Part shown: positions 46,456-58,795 of the stretch, one piece after another
Numbering within the stretch: the first letter of the stretch is position 1
Layout of the letters: each line of letters starts with the position of its first letter
Origin: Coprinellus micaceus
Taxonomy: Eukaryota; Basidiomycota; Agaricomycetes; Agaricales; Psathyrellaceae
Direction of reading: 5' to 3'
DNA: 64,000 nucleotides
Assembly: GCA_951394405.1 (NCBI GenBank)
Contig: OX596334.1
Location: 3,844,001-3,908,000 of the forward strand
Notes under the pieces: model-generated
Told to the model about the DNA's origin: nothing
Databases searched by the model: none
The model's input: only the letters and a program-made list of their open reading frames with translations
Program-made: the position numbers and the translations under genes

Positions 46456-49400
46456 AACGCTCAGAGAGGGACATGGAGGATCTTGGCGTACTGAACCAAA
46501 TACCTTTGAGCACCGCCTCATCGAGCATGCTAGACTTCCAGTACCCCAGCGTGGGGCTATCCTTCCGTTCCGAACCCTAATCTCGATCCTCCGATTCGGA
46601 ACACATTGCATCGCCGGTCCTTGAAAGCTGACGGCGACAGGTTGGCCTGACATACTCTCTGGCTTCCACCTCGCAACCACGGTCAGCGGAAATGAGCTAT
46701 CGACTCCTGTCTGGCGCGAAACCAAGAGGAGTCAAAGCAACAATCCACGGTGGCATCGCGCGAAATTCGTCAGCGCCGTCACTCTGGAGGGTTCATGCTC
46801 CGGAAAGTCTGTCACGGGAGAGTATGCTTCTCCCTGTCAACCGCAACCTCGTTACTGGAGTACTGAATGGGATGTCACCTACAAAGTTACAGGAGTGGCT
46901 CATTACGGAGGGCCTTTCGGTAAAACCAACAAACCTGAAAGGGGTGGCAACGAGAGGAGGCCTATCTTTTTGGGCAAGTCAGATCTCGTCAGATATCAAC
47001 GGTAATTTCTAATACTGTGCCCTCGTGCGGCCTTGTAGTTCTGCGAAATTTCAATTCAATTGCCGTGCGTCAGTTCTGGTGAAATACCGTCGTAGGCGGG
47101 GACAGTCTGAGGGGTGCCGGTGAACTGTCGATATACGGGCAATGGGGTGAGGACTAGACATGGAATGGGAAGCTATCAGAAGGATTTCGCTGGAAGTGGA
47201 CCGTCGAGCACGGAGAAAAGGGATCTGATGTAGGAGGGAGAGGGGTCGGGGGTCTACCCCAGTAGACTTTGGCCCTCGAATGCCGGAGAGTGCCAGCCCA
47301 CAGGTTGCTCGTTCAAGTTGCTCGCCGAAGTACGGAGTCCATCTGTGTCGAGATTGGGGGCGGTTCACGCGACCCGTGCCTTGGGGATCTCCTAGCACAA
47401 AACGGCTCCTTGTGCGATGGTTTTATATATTGTAATTGGAAAGGCATTCGTTTTGACGAGGTGGTGATCCAAGCGATCCGAGAAGTCCCAGTGAAAGGTC
47501 ACTGGACGTTCCTATTGGGCACAGGGCGTAAACACGCCATTCAGTCGCGTTATTCTCCGCAGGAGCGTGGAATAACCGCCTGAGTACCTATGTCTCCCGT
47601 TCGAGGACTTGTGGCGGGTTTAGGCGCCTACACGGGCACACTGTCTGGCCATCATTGATCAGATCCCAAAGAGGAACAGCCCCTGACAATCAGGCCTTCG
47701 TTTCGACCACCTTGAATGCGAATGCGACGCGCATGACGCACAACGACATTGACCCAAGCCGTGGAGGGCCCTGAACTTACGCTGGCGCTGCCCGTGGACC
47801 AATTCTGTCAGGGAAACTTGACTAGCACGCGAGGATGATTCATGTCGACGAGAAGGATCTGAGCTTCGAGTGACCTGGCCACGCTCTGTCAAGGACTGTT
47901 GTCGAGGTGAGCTAAATCTCACCGCCTTTCACCCGAAACCAGCGCTTGTACGCCCTTGTTAACCAAGTACTCCCGCTGTCAACGGAATGCAATCCAGTCT
48001 TTGAGGAGCCAGGCCTTGTGAGAGACAACGTGTGACTCAGGAGAGCCAGTGATTCGAGCCCAAACGTCATTCGCTGCCTCAGGGCCACCCGCGCCGCCCC
48101 CCTTTACATCCGGGTCGACCCCTCCCTTTTCTCCCTCTCGTTCGAACCCTCGAACCCATCTCGGTAGCGCAGCGGCCCGCCTCCGCTGCCTGCGTGTTTG
48201 CTACCCCCCCCCGGCCAGGACAACGCCTCCGCCTCGAGCGTCGTTCTTGCCAGCCCCACCCACATCCTGAAAAGCCGAGGTCGACCGTCCTCCTAATAAC
48301 GTCCTTGGAGGGTGTGTAGGAAGGAGGCAACCCTTTGTGCGTGCCTCAAATACTTTCTCAGTGTAGACCGGGTAGGAAAGACAGGAACGGACACATGAGG
48401 GGGGTGGCGAAGAGGAAGTCAGTCAAGGAAACAGGGCCTGCTACGTGTGCCATATGTGTGTGTGGAGAGTTCCCTTCTGACCCGACGGCGGAGCCAAACG
48501 CGCACTTCTGCAGGACTGTTTGCTTCCCACATTCTGGGGAAGATGGGCCTACGGAGGAGTCGAGGGAGCAGCTTGCGTGCGACCAACCATGTGTCGAGCT
48601 GTTTCGCGACTGTTCCTCCGAAATTTGCATCTTGCAATGAAAGGTTTGGAACCGGTTCGAATTCGCGACCATACGGAGTCCTGTCCTCCCCTTGAAACAG
48701 TGCTTGCACTCTTGCAAGTTTAGAAGTAATTTCACAGACGCAGCGATCGGCCCAACGTTACAATGCGGGAGAACCTCCGTCCGGCGTGAGGTCCGAGCCT
48801 GAAAGAAAGAATCTTCGAGCATATTGAGCTTTGAAGACAGGAAGGTAGGTCCGGCCAGGGTGTGAGGAGTGCGAGGCGCAATGACAGGCTAGGTCAAGCC
48901 ACGAGTGTGAACTTCGAAAGAGCTAAGGGGATCACAGCTCCATCATTATCGTTGGTGCTTGGACAGGAAGCGCCCCTGAGCACGCGGCTCTCACCACAAC
49001 GGCCATGAACGCGAAAACGCGGGACGCCCGCAGCATACGCCGTCCGATCCAAGTCCACTCATTTGATATCCATTTTACTATATTACTCTCGTGTCAGCGC
49101 CCCTTTCACGCTCAACTCACCGACACCTCCCCTCAACCAATCCTTTCCTGGCAGGGCACGGTCCAACAACGGGAGGGGGTGATGTCGTTCCGGTTGGGCG
49201 TCTATGACCCCATTGCGCACTATGGGATTGGGGAGGGAGAATAGGGCTGATAGAGAGAGGTGGTATAGAGGGCCGAGAGGAGCAGCTACTACGGCGCTGT
49301 GACCGCAGGAGCCCTAAGCAAATTGGTTGCCTCCTTGAACCACAATCCAATCGTCCGGTTCATTGTCCGCCTTCGACACCCATCACCTTCCCAAGGTCCA

Positions 49401-50323
49401 CTCCACGAACATTCATCGTCAATGCACTTGGGTAGCCTTCCTCGTTCTCTGCTTCCACGCTCATATTTACCTACCATGGCTGAAGCAGGTCGAGAAGCCA
49501 AGATCGACATGGGGAAGGATTCGCGTCTTCGGCACTGTTTCACCTCCCGCTTGCTGGCGAAGCTTGGTTGGGTCGGAGGGACAAAAGCAGTTTAATCTGC
49601 GGTTTCAATCGACGAGCGAACCGCAGCTCCCAACGTGCATTCGACTACATGCATACGGGTCAGTAGGGACTCATCCAGAGCTCTAGGGAACATATCTCAG
49701 GTCGAGGATCTTCTGGGGATATGGGTTGAGAGAGGCGCGAAAAAAGGAGGTCCAGAGGTCCGCCTACGTCCGGGGAAAGGTGTACGATCGGTTGGGCAGC
49801 CTCCGCACCGCCTTACGACTTGCGTTATTCGATGTTAGGACGCCTTGCGGCATATCGTGTGTTCTGGGAACTTGCTTCTCGACTACGGCTAGGGGTGACT
49901 GGGGAACGGAGCCGTCATATCGCCGGATAGGTTCACTCGACGAAGAGGAGGTGGACCAAAGTAGTGCAACATGCGTCTGGCTCGCGGTCAGGATGGGAGC
50001 ATCGAGAGGTGTCCTTGAAGTTGGAGGTGGAGATTTGGGCGTGAAGGTGCACGGAGGTTCAGGTAATCATATACTTATCGAGCTGGCTTCGCTCGGTTCG
50101 CTGATCGCTGCAGGCCAAGACGTTTAACCGGTGAGGATTAGGAACTCGAGGGAAACATGTCGTCCTTCCTTCATGGTTTCAAGGGGAGTGCGTACTGACG
50201 GGACCCACCTTCCCGGCGCACCCCTAGGTGAGCAACATTCCATAGTGATATATCATGTCGTCCGAGGAATGCCGCCTCCCATTCTTCCCTTGCCCCCATT
50301 CTCTTCCCCACCAGCAACTCACC
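46456..50323. other. Gene-poor stretch of about 3.9 kb
   Basis: No gene is supported. The open frame at 46692-47012 and the antisense-paired frames around 48358-48822 have no recognisable domain. A tRNA-like B-box segment lies near 48640-48715. The last part (about 50200-50323) should be the promoter and leader of the following gene. Confidence 0.35.
48640..48715 (-). other. tRNA-like segment (B-box only)
   Basis: On the minus strand AGGACTCCGTATGGTCGCGAA runs into TTCGAACC, like the anticodon-to-T-arm part of a tRNA-Arg but shortened. No acceptor stem is present. A relic of a tRNA or tRNA-derived repeat is possible. Confidence 0.25.
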
Positions 50324-53300
50324 ATGTCTGGCCCCTGCTCCATGCCCTCGAACCCCGACATATCGGGGCGCGGCGTTCTACTTGCAGTCTACCTCCAAAA
50401 TCTACTTTGTTTTTTCCCTGCCGTCTGGGCCATCTGGGACGGAGAAGTAACCGAATACGAGCTGGACTCCGTCGAGAACCATTCAACGACCAACCTCCTC
50501 CTGGCGTTCGGCATTCTGTTATCCTGCATGGTTCAAGCTCTTAACGCCCGCGGTTTATCGAACTACCACACCAGCATCATCCTCAGCATGAGCTGGATGA
50601 ACAATACAAATGCCTTTATCTACTTCCTCCTCTACGTGCAGCACAAAACCCAGGATGGAGCCAACTCAGTGGAACTCCGATGGTCGGCGTGGGTGAAGCA
50701 TATCATGAGTAGACTCGAGGATGTTATGCGCCCGTTTCAGAGTGGGTCTATTGTTCTTCAATCTTCTGGTGACCCTGCCTGACCTTGTTTTCACGTAAGG
50801 GCTCACTGCACTTCTTCACGTCTCCCGAACCGTCGACAAACATCCCGCAGGTGGGCTATCGTTAATGTTTGCCACATCACGCGCCTAATGTCTGCAGGAT
50901 CAAATATGTTGTCGGACGTCACGAATGCGGCCAAAATCTTGTTTAAGCGGGTCACCCTCGTCCTAGGCTCTGTTCACCTCACTGTGATGGCGGCTTTGGG
51001 GTTATGGCTTTGGATCGCTCCACGGTCTTTCGGAACCTCTGACACGAATCCGGAATGTGCGTTCGACTTCGCCGAACTCACTGTTCTGGGACTGCCCGTC
51101 CCATTCCGCTCCAATGTACTCCGGGTCTTCTCCCTCGCAGTTTATTCCCTATTCCTCATCCCTGGGCTCAACCTCCTCCTTCCGATAGTGGTGTTCATGA
51201 TCCCTTATTTTTTGCATGCCCACCATGTCAAGGAGGAATCTCTGCCGGTGGGAGTGTCCGATTCTGGCCAACAGGCCCCTGAGGACGTCACTCACCAACC
51301 TCTGCCACTCCACGACATTGCGCACCAAGTCACTCGCTGGCCAATGGTCACCCGACTCTCCAAACCCATTCGTTCGCCTGTCTTTCCTGCCTACATCGGC
51401 CTGGCTCTCCTGCTCATCATCAACATTGTTTTCGTCGTCGACATCGAGCTCACACTGCAACACAATCGAGACCTACAAGGCGCCGAGGAAACGCAGTGGG
51501 GATTCGGTCAGATCCTTGCGATGCTTCTCCTATTCATGCCGCTTCGGGACCTCGTGGAGGCTATGTTCCGAAGGCGACAGGAAATGCAGACCAAGCTCAA
51601 TAATGCCTTGAAGAAAGCCATCGACGGCGGGGACACCAAGGAAATTGGTAAATGGATCAATGCAGGTGCCGATCCAAGCAGGGAACCATTGGACTGCACT
51701 CGAGGCGGTCTCGCTTGGTAGGGATTGGGACACACTTCGAGCCATCATCAAATTGAATATCGACGTCAACATTCCGTTTCGAGGTATGCTGGCTGATATT
51801 TCTGATCGACGAACTCTCACAAGTGGCACAGATGGACGGACTGCGCTTGAAGTGACATCCCTGGCGGGAGAGTGGGGGCCCGTTCACTCCCTTATTGAGG
51901 CAAACGCAGATGTCCATTCTATCTTCAGAGGTGCGTCCACCCTTTCTATTGGCATGCTGAGGCTACGTTCGCTAACAGGCACTTCCGCAAACTAGACGCC
52001 GAGATTAAAACTGCCCTCCATGCTGCATGTCGCTACAAGGGGAACACTGTGGTTGCGTTGTTGGTACAGAAGGGGGCCGATCCCAGTTCTACCGCATGTA
52101 AGAACCTCAACGTCTTATCCATGGTACAGTTCAAGGAGACCTGAATTGATATATAGTCGGTCCAAGTGCATTTGAGGTCGCGATCCGGGCAGGTAACGTC
52201 GAATGTGCTGACATCATTGCCAACATATTGCACCCTGGTCAGGTTGCGCTAGAAGTCGTAGCCTCCATGCAGAACTGGGAGCTCGTTCGTGCGCTTGTCG
52301 CGGCCGAAGCAAATATTGATGCCACATTCAGCAGTATGCGCGTTCAGCTTGCGTTTAATCCTGACTGAACCTCAAGTTATCACAGATGGTCGCACTGCGC
52401 TCGAAGTGGCATACCTTGCGAAAGATTGGGATGGAATACATATTTTGTGCGAATTGAAAGTAGATGTTCACAAGCCATTCACAAGTGCGTCATACCCAGC
52501 TACCCGCATTCAACACCCTCATAACTGATATTCGTTAGGCGGCCAGACGCCGTTCGGCGTAGCGATCACAACGCACGACTGGGAACATGTCCGCCTTTTC
52601 GCAAGCGTGCGCGGTCAGACGGCGCTTGAGACTGCAAGCCTTTCCGGACATTGGCAGGGCGTGCGCGACCTCATTGCCAATGAACGCCCCGATGTGAACC
52701 TCCCATTTAATGGTATGTTTGTACACTTTTAAGTTCACTGCAGAGAAAAGTGATTTAAACGAACACAGACGGCCAGACCGCCCTTGAGGTGGCCAGCCTT
52801 GCTGGACAATGGGATCTAATCCCTCTTCTTGTCGATGCAGATACTAATGCCCGCTGTGAATCCTATGGTCAGTCTCTTCTCAGGCTTTGGTAACTACGCT
52901 CCCTCGTCTCTTTTTATTTATGGTTTTGAACAGCGCTGCACGCAGCGTGCAAACGGGGCTCCCTGGATACGGTCAAGTTTCTCTTAGAGAAAGGCGCAGG
53001 TCCCAACACCACAGGTAAGGCTGAGGGATCACTCTCGTGATGCCGCATCTTGACCGTTTGTGCTCGGTAGTAGATGCGCGGGAACCATATATTCACGCAG
53101 CGTGCGGCGCGGGTAGAGGGGATATCGTTCAACTGCTCCTTGATCATGGGGCGGATCCTGACACCAAAGGTATGATCTCTCCACTGTTCTAAGTTATCAA
53201 GTCGAGCTAACACCATATGATGACAGACGGAAATGGCGAAACAGCATTTTACGCTGCATCTTTCCATAGGCACCCCCAATGCGTTCAGCTCCTACTAGAG

Positions 53301-56087
53301 CATGGTGCAAAACCGACTGAAGGTAAAATAACCTGGCAGCCTCACGCTGCCGCGATTCACTAATACCCTCCCTTCCAGACTGTGCTGCTGCTCTCAAAGA
53401 TCGCATCGCCTTCTGCCGCTCTCGCTCCCAGGAAGTAGAGTCCACTGACCTGGACGAAATGATTTGCTTAGAGGGGGCGGTGCTGGAGTTCTGCGCACCG
53501 GGTGACGCGGGACGTGATACCTTACTTAGCGATCTGGCCATATCCCTCCACTCTCGCTTTGAGAAAACGAAAAATATGGCCGACCTGGAGAAAGGAATTC
53601 AGATGCTCAGAGAGGCGCTGGAGCTTCGCCTACCGGGTCACCCACGCCGCGAGTGGACACTGGAGGTGCTGACAGGTGCCCTTTGCGATCGCTTCAGGAA
53701 AACCCAGGCCGTCGAAGACCTCAAAGAGGCAGTTGCTCTGCGTCGGGAGGCGCTGGAAATTTACCCGCCAGGCCATGCGGACCGTGCGTTTCGCCTTGGC
53801 AATCTTGCCATCTCCCTCCGCTCTCTCTTTGAGGCGACGGCGTCTCTGAGTGACCTGGAGGAGGCGATTCAACTACTCAGAGAGCCACTGGAACTTCGTC
53901 CACCGGGTCACCCATCACGCACGTGGACCCTCGAAAGTCTGGCAGTCTCCCTTCAGGATCGCTTTGGGAAGACACAGGCCATGGAAAACCTCGACGAGGC
54001 GGTTGCCCTGCGTCGGCTGGCGTTGGAACTCTGTCCTCCAGGCCACACGGACCGTGCACTTCGCCCTGGAAATCTCGCCTTCTTCCTCAACCACCGCTTC
54101 AAGACAATTTTATATTTTAGCAACCTGGAGGAGGCGATTCGACTTCTCAAGGAGGCGCTAGATCTTGTACCACCCGCTCATACAGGGCGTGTGTGGTACC
54201 TCGAGGGTCTGGCAAGCTCCCTTCATGATCGCTTTGGGAAGACACAAGCCGTCGGAGACCTCGACGAGGCGGTTTCCCTGCGTCGGTTGGCGTTGGAGCT
54301 CTGCCCTCCAGGCCACGCGGATCATGCACTTTGCCTTGGAAATCTCGCATTCTCCCTCCGCTGTCGCTTCAAGACGATTCTACATTCCAGCAACCTGGAG
54401 GAGGCGATTCAACTTCTCAAGGAGGCGCTGGACATTGTCCCACCTGCTCATGCAGGGCGTGTGCGGTACCTCGAGAGCCTTGCGGAAGCCCTTCACGATC
54501 ACTTTGGGGAGACCCAGGCCGTCAAAGCCTTCACTGAGGCGGTTTCTCTGCGTCAGGAGGCGCTGGAACTTTCACCACCAGGCCATGGGGACCGCGCGTT
54601 TCGTCTTGGCAATGTTGCCATCTCCCTCCGCTCTCTCTTTGAGGTGACGGCGTCTCTGAGTGACCTGGAGCAGGCGATTCAATTGCTAAGGGAGGCGCTG
54701 GAACTTCGTCCGCCGGGTCATCCGTCACGTGCGTGGACCCTCGAGATTCTGGTAGTCTCCCTTTACGATCGCTTTGGGAAGACCCAGGCCGTTGGAACTC
54801 TCACCGAGGTGGTTGCCCTGCGCCATGAGGAGCTGAAACTGCCCCCGCCAGGGGACGGTAGTGGGCAACACTGTGGTCTGGAGTTTGAAAAGTCCCTTCG
54901 CCGTCTCTTCGAGGTAATTTCATCTTGTGGCAACCTGGAGGAGGTGATTCAGCTGCTCAGGGAGGCGCTGGGCCTTCGTTCATCCGACAATCCATCACTG
55001 GCGTTGTCTCTTGAGCCAAGCCATGGGAGACCTCAACGGGGCTGTGGTCCTGCGTCAGCTGGCATTGGACCTCTGCCCGCCAGGCCACACAGACCGTGCG
55101 TTTCGCCTTGGTAATGTTGCCATCTCCCTCCGCTCTCTCTTTGGGGCGACGGCATCTCTCGATCACTTGGAGGAGGCGATTCGACTGCTAAGGGAGGCGC
55201 TGGAACTTCGCCCGCCAGGGGATCCATTACGCATGTGGACCCTCCAGAATCTGGCAGAAACCCTTCACTGTCGCTTTGGGAAGACACAGGCCATTGAAGA
55301 CCTCACCGAGGCGGTTGCCTTACATCGGGAGCTGCTGGCGCTTTGCTTGCCGGGCCACGCGGGCCGTGCGTTTTGCCTTGGCAATCTTGCCATCTCCCTC
55401 TGCTCCCTCTTTGAGGCGACGGAATCTCTTGATCACTTAGAGGAGGCGATTCACTTGCTAAGGGAGGCGCTGGAACTACGTCCACCAGGTGACCCATTAC
55501 GCACATGGACCCTCGAGGGATTATCGACGGCTGTGCTTCACCGTTTTGGAGCGGCAGGGTCCATTGCTGATCTCGACGAGAGCATCTCCCTTCTTCGAGA
55601 GGCACTGAAGCTGGGATTAACGAATACAGGTCAGGCGATATCACTCAGCAACCTAGCTTGGCGCGTCGTACTACGGCACGAAGCTCGAGGTGCCGATCAT
55701 GACCTCCAAGAATCGATCTCTCTTGCCCGAGAGTCGCTTGGTCTCTATCCAGTTGACCATCCAAACCGTCTCTTTCCCCTCAATGCATTGGCTATGGCCC
55801 TTCGATTTCAGCCCGAGGATCTTGAAGAATCCCTTCGCCTTAGTCGGGAGGCGTTCGCACTCGTGCCACCAAATAATTCTCGGCGATGGGAGTTCTTGAT
55901 GTACCTCGCCACCATCCTCCATTGCCGCTACGAACATTCGGGCGCAGGCGAAGAGCTACAAGAGGCTGTCTCAGTTTGCGAAGAGGCGTTCTCTTTATGC
56001 CCGCTAAGTCACTACCTCCGCCCCAAACTCCTCGCCCTCCGAGCCAAGCTGCCTGAAACCCAGTCTTCGTCTTCACCTCCCCCATGA
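50324..56087 (+). CDS. Multipass membrane protein fused to ankyrin and tandem TPR units, with two frame breaks
   Basis: ATG at 50324 opens an N-terminal multipass region typical of an expanded agaric family (LQNLLCFFPAVWAIWDG, LSNYHTSIILSMSWMNNTNAF). A second membrane block follows from about 50898 (RVTLVLGSVHLTVMAALGLW, VFSLAVYSLFLIPGLNLLLP, YIGLALLLIINIVFVV). The exact first junction (possibly donor 50771, acceptor 50897) is uncertain. Ankyrin exons follow, all phase 1: to 51783, then 51832-51930, 51996-52097, 52157-52333, 52386-52484, 52539-52712, 52769-52867, 52934-53014, 53074-53169, 53227-53322. The last exon starts at 53379 and carries about 17 TPR-like units to the stop at 56085-56087. 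Two breaks exist: near 51680 (a one-base shift or a 34-nt intron) and near 55005 (about 37 nt missing). Unlike many fungal TPR proteins of this style, there is no CHAT protease domain at the end. It may be a receptor-like scaffold or a recent pseudogene. Confidence 0.7.
51832..53322 (+). repeat. Ankyrin units, mostly one per exon, second array
   Basis: Nine exons with phase-1 borders. Most are 81-102 nt; two (52157-52333 and 52539-52712) are double length and hold two fused units each, as if an intron was lost. The pattern DGxTALEVASLAxxW matches the early units of the NACHT gene array. Confidence 0.82.
53550..55980 (+). repeat. Tandem 94-residue TPR pair repeats
   Basis: Two alternating units of about 47 residues form a period of about 282 nt. 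Type A is LEEAIQLLREALELRPPGHP...LA.SL.DRFGKTQA; type B is DL.EAV.LRR.ALELCPPGH.DRA..LGN.A.SLR. About eight to nine periods are visible. Periods three and four are most alike (KTIL..SNLEEAI), suggesting recent duplication. Confidence 0.85.
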
Positions 56088-57873
56088 CCCTTTAACCTCA
56101 GAAATGTTGCGCACCATGGACTATGATTTGTGACATTCTTTTAGCCTTTCGATGACCCACTTCCTATTGCTAGACTATGTATCATCGTCACTAATCACTA
56201 ATCATATTTTCAGGTTCGTACGTCGTATTGTTTTTGCCATAGCATAGTTCTGCTCTCTATCTGGTTGCTACGTTCAGTACCACCCTTCTAGATCTGTACT
56301 CTTCGCTGCTAATCTATGTGTCATCCCGTATTTACCCGCCTTCGTACCTCACAGGGCCCGGGCATCACAGGTCCAGCCGTCAACGCAGAACAATGCGATA
56401 GCAGGTCGCGGTGAAATCAGGGCTACGAGGGTGCTAGGTCTGCAGTCATGGTGGTTCGCGAAGAGTAGACAGGGGCCATTCCTTTTCGGGTGATGGCTGA
56501 CGGGGTGCCCCTGTCTCACTAACCAACACCATCGTCAGCCGTTCACCTCTCAAATCAACTCGAGCATCACAAGGAGCGACGGAAAGAAGGAACGCGAAGA
56601 TCTACACTACAATGCAATGAACACCGCCAGCTAAATGAAGGTCAAATATCTCCGTCCCGCTCACTATGCCACCCCGATCGGCCTTCAAAGCTTCCGCTCC
56701 CATTGGACCTGGGCTACGTGGACAGGGACGATGTGCATCGATAGAAGGGATACGACCCCGAGGATGGAAACGGGGGTCAACACGCGACACTTTATCTGAA
56801 GAACGAGCTCACAGCCTCTGGCGTTACTCTCTCTGTTTCTCGGCTCAAAGGGCAGAACACGGCTCACGCGGAGCCGACCATGCTATCCTCTTTACCGTAC
56901 CTTTAACCCCGTGTCGCACCCTCGCATGGTGTACCAGGAGGGCTGGGCCACATGGTGCCATATCGATCTGCTGTGCGGTGCGTGTCTCCATCACCTTGCC
57001 CTTTGCTTCCACATTTCTCTGTTCTTCCCTACACTTCTCCAGCCGCTTCGCATCGTTCGACCTGTACATTCTGTTCCCTCTTTTTTTCTCGACTTCCTGA
57101 CGTCTATTGACTTCCTTGATATACTCAGTCGCATCTGCCTCGCTATAGCGAATGCAAGCTCCAGCCTTATAGCTACACCCGCCGGCAAAACGTCAAGAAT
57201 CAAGGCGAAGCCTTCGCTTTTCGAAGCCGCGATACCCTTCCGCACGTTGGCAGGCAGAAGAAATTCGACGCATCCGTATTGGCTTAGCGCTCCCACCGTC
57301 AATCATCGGGCCCTGCGCCTAGACGCGTTCTGGGCAGTCCGCCGATGGATGGGCTACGAAGGCTGCAACTCATCCTCAAGGGGGTACATACGGGGCCGCG
57401 TCTCTCAATAGTCTCGCTTGGAATATCAACGCTTATATCGGTCCTCGTTCGCCGCGTGCTCAAACCTGCTGCCGTTCAGCTAAGGCGGCCTGCCAGATCT
57501 TCCAGAGGACGCATCCATTGCTGGAACGGGGAGAGATCGCTAAGGTGGTGCGAGTAGTAATCAACCCAGCTCGCTTTCCTGCCCCCAGTAAGTTGGTCAT
57601 CTGCCTCTCGGATTGGGCATCCTTGAGCTCATATGCTTCTTCGCAGTCAATACATGCCGGTATCAACGTTGTATGCCCTCGCTCTGGCCCACCATCGATC
57701 CCAAGTCTTACGTTCAGCCTCAAGCCTCCATCTTCAGAACCCCGATACTGTTCTCTCAGAGCCCCATATGAGCCAAATTTGATATTTACCACTGGCTCAC
57801 AGCCTCACGTATCTTGCACTTAAACCCGCTCACCTTCTTCAAGGCTGCAGACCCTGCGCCTTCGCCTCCAGCT
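56088..57873. other. Intergenic region of about 1.8 kb
   Basis: Holds the 3' end of the TPR gene and the GNAT promoter. Open frames at 56666-57100 on + and 57460-57792 on - have no recognisable domain. The latter begins next to the GNAT gene and could be a small divergent gene, but nothing supports it beyond openness. Confidence 0.35.
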
Positions 57874-58795
57874 ATGGCATCTACCGTCTCCTCCCACTCG
57901 GACTTCCTCCAATCGAAGAACCCGCAACTCGAGCCTCTCAAACTCAACCCGACGACAGGGGAGCCCTTCCTCTGTGTGGAGGGCTTCGATGACATTATCA
58001 TCACTCCCCTGCGATGGGAGGACGCGCCGACGTTCATTCCCTACATGAACGATCCGGCGGTATACCAATGGATCTCGGGGCCGCCTGTACCATACTTACC
58101 ATGTGAGTCGCTCATGTGGCCTTGATCAGTGGTCTCTATTCACATTTATGGTGATATCGGTGATGATATCCACTAGCCGAAGCAGAGATTTGGTGCAACC
58201 GCGTAATCCCATCTCAGGGAGCTACCTTCTCCGAGCTCGAGATGGGGAGGGATCAGCCTGCGCTGAAAATTATTGATGCTTGCCCGGTGAACAGTATACG
58301 AAAGGTCAACGAGGATGGGACGGATCTCCTCATAGGGTCAGTGGACATCCATAGGGTTAGTCTTGGCGAGCTTGTTCTAGGGGAAAGCGGTGAGTATGTA
58401 GCGGATATGAGCTGCAAGGAAGAGAATCAAAAGAGAAACGAGGAGAGGGGGGCTGGGGATCCAGAAATTGTGTGGGAATTTGGGGGTGGGATTTCTTTCT
58501 ATTTATCTTACTACGCATTCTACTTGGGGGGCTGATGCATATCCTCGCAGACTACCTTGCTTCCGCATATCACGGCCGCGGAATCATGACCGCCTGCATC
58601 AAGACCATCCTCGCCAAATGGGCCGTCCCACGCATGAACGTGCGCATTGTACGTGTCAGCACGTTTTCGGGAAACATAGGCAGCCAGAAAGTTTTCTTGA
58701 AGAATGGGTTCAAGCATATTGCAACCATACCGGATCATGTTGTCATACGAGGAGAGGCGAGGACACTGGAGGTGCTAGAGTGGAGGTTGTCGTAA
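57874..58795 (+). CDS. GNAT-family N-acetyltransferase
   Basis: Exons 57874-58102, 58177-58485 and 58551-58795 join in phase to 260 residues. The start of the fold reads IIITPLRWEDAPTFIPYMNDPAVYQWI, as in RimJ/RimL-like acetyltransferases. The acetyl-CoA pyrophosphate-binding loop is YHGRGIMT in the last exon, followed by VRVSTFSGNIGSQKVFLKNGFKHI, the usual final strands and helix. The second exon was extended past an internal GTGAGT at 58390 because WEFG then joins directly to DYLASAYHGRG. Substrate (protein N-terminus, polyamine or small molecule) is not predictable. No targeting signal is visible. Confidence 0.88.
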
